From contig DASPVP010000067.1 of NCBI GenBank assembly GCA_035622315.1, positions 1 through 8,794 on the forward strand: DNA of 8,794 nt, in the 5' to 3' direction. Shown piece by piece: positions 6,669 to 8,794 of this stretch. This DNA comes from JAJPHJ01 sp035622315. GTDB taxonomy: Bacteria > Vulcanimicrobiota > Vulcanimicrobiia > Eremiobacterales > Eremiobacteraceae. The notes under the pieces were generated by a model, which worked only from the letters and a program-made list of their open reading frames with translations, did no database searches and was not told where the DNA came from. The position numbers and the translations under genes were made by a program. The number at the start of each line of letters is the position of its first letter. Within the stretch, counting starts at the first letter, position 1.

Positions 6669-8267
6669 TTAGGGAACGCCCTGGTCCTTCCAGGCGACGA
6701 GGTGCCAACCATTGGGGCTCACGACGGGCGAACCTGGCGGCGGGCATGTCGAAAAGCGCGGATCGGAGAGGAAGTCCTTCGCCCAGCCGGTCTCCTGCGT
6801 GGAGCCCGACCAGGTGAAGGTCTCACCGTAGATGTTCTCGGCAAGGCTGCCGTACAGCGTCACGGTCCCATACAGCGGCAAGTCTGCCGCGTTGTCGCGC
6901 GTCGTGAACGTTCCATCATCTGTCGCGTTTGCCACCTCGGTCGCGTTGCCAGTGACGAGCGCGGCCTGGATCAAGAGGTTGAACGGTATCGACTTGCTCT
7001 TGTCGTCGATGTAGATATCGTTCGCGTAGAGTCCGAACGAATCTGTGCTGTTCGCGTCCGTCTGCGGGTTGTCGTGAGCGACGACGTTGTTCCCGACATA
7101 GATGAAATCGTCGTTCACTCCATCATCGGGCACCGCGAGCGTGTACTGCCCGTTGTACGTCCCCGCGACATCTTCGACATCGCCGTAGTCGAAGACGATG
7201 CCGCTGTTGGAGTTGGCGGCGGTCGTCTGCGCGGGCACGCCCGTGTACGTCGTCGTCTTCTTCGTGGTGCTGTCGGTTATGGTCGTGGAGTTCGTGGTAT
7301 AGTCGACCGCCACCGTCACCGGGTCGACGATGCTGTTCGTATCGCCGGACACGGGTGCGAACGACCATGTCATCGTCGATGGGCTCGAGCCGGCGGTGGA
7401 CGAGGTCATGGTCACGCCCGCGTCGCCCAAGACATAGATCCCGGAGGTCAGGTTGCCGCCCGTGCCGCCGGCGGGTTGCTCGTTCATGTAGACGGTGTTG
7501 CCGTTCTTCGGCGACGGATAACTCGTGGCGCCCGGCGTTCCATACGCATCGTTCGCGAGCGCGATGCTCGCTTGCGAACCCGGATAGTTCTCGGTCTGCC
7601 CGCCTACCGTGACCTTGGAGAATCCACCCGCGTCGACGGCTGACCAGGCAGCAGTGTTGGACTGCGTCGGTTCGGTGGTGGACGAGCCGTTGTCGAACCA
7701 CTGCACGGTGTTGCCCGCGAACGTCACCTCGTCGTCGAAGATCGCCGCCTTCCCGTCGATGTAGTTGACGAGCTGCGGGTCGGACGCACCGCCGGCGAGA
7801 TACACCGCTCCATCGTAATGCGAAAGCCCGCTCACGAGGTAGACGTCGCCTGGGTTGTTGTTCACCCACAAACCGTAGTCGGACAGCGTCGTTTGGGCGA
7901 CCACCGCTGCTATCTGTCGCTGATCGCCGGTCGGCGACGTGCCGATCGATTGGATGAGGTCTTCCCGAAGACCGCAGGAGGTCGCGGTGTCGAGCACGCT
8001 CGCGTTATACGTCGCAGTGCTGCCATCCGGCGCCACGAGGGATCCATCACCAAGACCAAGGTCGTTCAACTCAAGCCCCTGCGTGAGCGCTTCGATGCCG
8101 GCATCCGCCGCATAGAGCGCGCGATTGTCGTATCCGGAGAACCCGACCTGGCGAAGCTCGATCGGGATCACCGTGAGGAGCGAGCCTACCAAGATGACGA
8201 GAATGACGAGGATGAAGAGGACGCTGATGAGGGCGACGGCTCGACCGCGAGTACGGTGCGCGCTCAC
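6669..8267 (-). CDS. PilX-like type IV pilus assembly protein, large form
   Basis: The 532-aa product has a short basic N terminus (MSAHRTRGR), one transmembrane helix (about 10-34, AVALISVLFILVILVILVG) and then ALYAADAGIEAL (50-61). This hydrophobic helix followed by A-x-AG-(I/V)E is the hallmark of PilX/minor-pilin-like proteins that prime or decorate type IV pili. The remaining ~470 residues form an exported, Ser/Thr/Asn/Gly/Asp-rich beta domain, including NTVYMNEQPAGGTGGNLTSGIYVLG, DFIYVGNNVVAHDNP and DSFGLYANDIYI. This resembles DUF4900-type regions on large bacterial PilX-like proteins; classical PilX is only about 200 aa. There are two cysteines (residues 98 and 510). The start is GTG at 8267, giving a GTGA overlap with the upstream pilin stop codon, with GGGTGA upstream as a possible ribosome site. 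Coupled translation with the PilW-like gene is expected. The exact role (pilus tip, adhesion or pseudopilus) is not resolvable here. Confidence 0.8.
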   Translation of the reverse strand: MSAHRTRGRAVALISVLFILVILVILVGSLLTVIPIELRQVGFSGYDNRALYAADAGIEALTQGLELNDLGLGDGSLVAPDGSTATYNASVLDTATSCGLREDLIQSIGTSPTGDQRQIAAVVAQTTLSDYGLWVNNNPGDVYLVSGLSHYDGAVYLAGGASDPQLVNYIDGKAAIFDDEVTFAGNTVQWFDNGSSTTEPTQSNTAAWSAVDAGGFSKVTVGGQTENYPGSQASIALANDAYGTPGATSYPSPKNGNTVYMNEQPAGGTGGNLTSGIYVLGDAGVTMTSSTAGSSPSTMTWSFAPVSGDTNSIVDPVTVAVDYTTNSTTITDSTTKKTTTYTGVPAQTTAANSNSGIVFDYGDVEDVAGTYNGQYTLAVPDDGVNDDFIYVGNNVVAHDNPQTDANSTDSFGLYANDIYIDDKSKSIPFNLLIQAALVTGNATEVANATDDGTFTTRDNAADLPLYGTVTLYGSLAENIYGETFTWSGSTQETGWAKDFLSDPRFSTCPPPGSPVVSPNGWHLVAWKDQGVP

Positions 8268-8794
8268 TGCGCGTCACCCGGGCTGTTGTTCGTCCGGTAG
8301 TAGCTGATGAAGACGCTCGAGCTGACGGAGAAGGGTGGCGACGACACCTCGGCTGTGTGCGGAGGTGCGACGGTCAGGCTCACTTGGTACTCGTCGTAGC
8401 TCAGCGGAAGGACGGAGAACGCCGTGACGTCGTGCTCGACCACCTGCGCAGGGCCACCGTTGACCGAGCGCGTGATCGTGTCGTTCGCCGAATCCCAAGC
8501 GATGGTGACGGTGTCGAATGGCGGGTCGGTGAAGTTCGCGGCCGTGAGCGAGTCCGCTTCGGTGAAGGTGACCGAGGGTTGCGGCGTTGCTGAGCTTCCC
8601 GTCCAGACGGGCGAGGAGACCGGCAACCCAGTCGCAGCCGGAGATACGGCGGGCATCGCCTGACGCATGTCGTTGACCACTCTCGTCATCGCGATGCGCG
8701 CTTCGCTCTCGGCAGAAAGATCGGTGATGGTCTTCTCGCTGTGGCGGACCGTCAAGATGAAGATCGCCACCGTCAGCGTCAGAACGAGGCTGAT
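8264..8794 (-). CDS. PilW-like prepilin, missing its N terminus (window edge)
   Basis: The frame is open through base 8794, so the true start is outside the window; 176 codons are visible. They begin ISLVLTLTVAIFILTVRHSEK, which fits the middle of a type IV prepilin N-terminal helix; the G/F(S/T)LxE leader-peptidase site would lie about 10 residues further upstream. Next comes SEARIAMTRVVNDMRQAMPA, matching the alpha-helical spine of PilW/PilV-type minor pilins, and a beta-rich globular region (SVTFTEADS, DTVTIAWDSANDTITRSVNGGPAQVVEHDVTAFSVLPLSY) typical of PilW/GspJ-like proteins. An internal GTG at 8770 could be mistaken for a start but falls inside the membrane helix. It overlaps the PilX-like gene by 4 bp (GTGA). 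No cysteines occur in the visible part. PilW versus another minor pilin is inferred from position and pattern. Confidence 0.75.
   Translation of the reverse strand: MSLVLTLTVAIFILTVRHSEKTITDLSAESEARIAMTRVVNDMRQAMPAVSPAATGLPVSSPVWTGSSATPQPSVTFTEADSLTAANFTDPPFDTVTIAWDSANDTITRSVNGGPAQVVEHDVTAFSVLPLSYDEYQVSLTVAPPHTAEVSSPPFSVSSSVFISYYRTNNSPGDAQ

Overview
The window is GC-rich bacterial chromosomal DNA, densely packed, with almost every gene encoding an exported or membrane-anchored product. No rRNA, tRNA, CRISPR array, insertion sequence or phage gene was seen. Secreted PQQ-type propellers, Pro-Thr-rich tails and a PilW/PilX-like pair with a very large PilX suggest an environmental, poorly characterised diderm lineage. 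Eremiobacterota (WPS-2), Acidobacteriota or relatives are possible, but this is a weak inference from protein style, not from a marker gene.

Layout. Positions 1-1353 are transcribed leftward: the 5' part of a class V aminotransferase / cysteine desulfurase-like enzyme (cut by the window edge), preceded by a signal-peptide protein of 302 aa whose last third is a Pro-Thr repeat encoded by a 42-bp minisatellite. A 213-bp divergent intergenic region follows. Positions 1567-5601 are transcribed rightward: a 254-aa secreted two-domain protein, then, 9 bp downstream, a 1086-aa secreted protein. The larger protein combines a degenerate glycoside-hydrolase-like domain, a Pro-rich linker, a PQQ-type beta-propeller and a small C-terminal beta domain. 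Positions 5618-8794 are transcribed leftward again, converging on the previous pair. In transcription order they encode a PilW-like pilin (5' end outside the window), a PilX-like minor pilus assembly protein overlapping it by 4 bp, DNA-3-methyladenine glycosylase I (tag) with an apparent CTG start, and a short secreted protein of unknown function.

How the parts relate. The PilW/PilX pair is translationally coupled and should form part of a type IV pilus or pseudopilus minor-pilin complex. tag lies 35 bp behind it and may share the transcript. The rightward pair looks like a two-gene secreted cassette: a small disulfide-bonded partner and a large multidomain protein whose glycosidase-like part appears to lack both catalytic glutamates. 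That degenerate-glycosidase/propeller fusion is the most unusual item. I did not see convincing evidence of a complete new defence, mobile or regulatory system.
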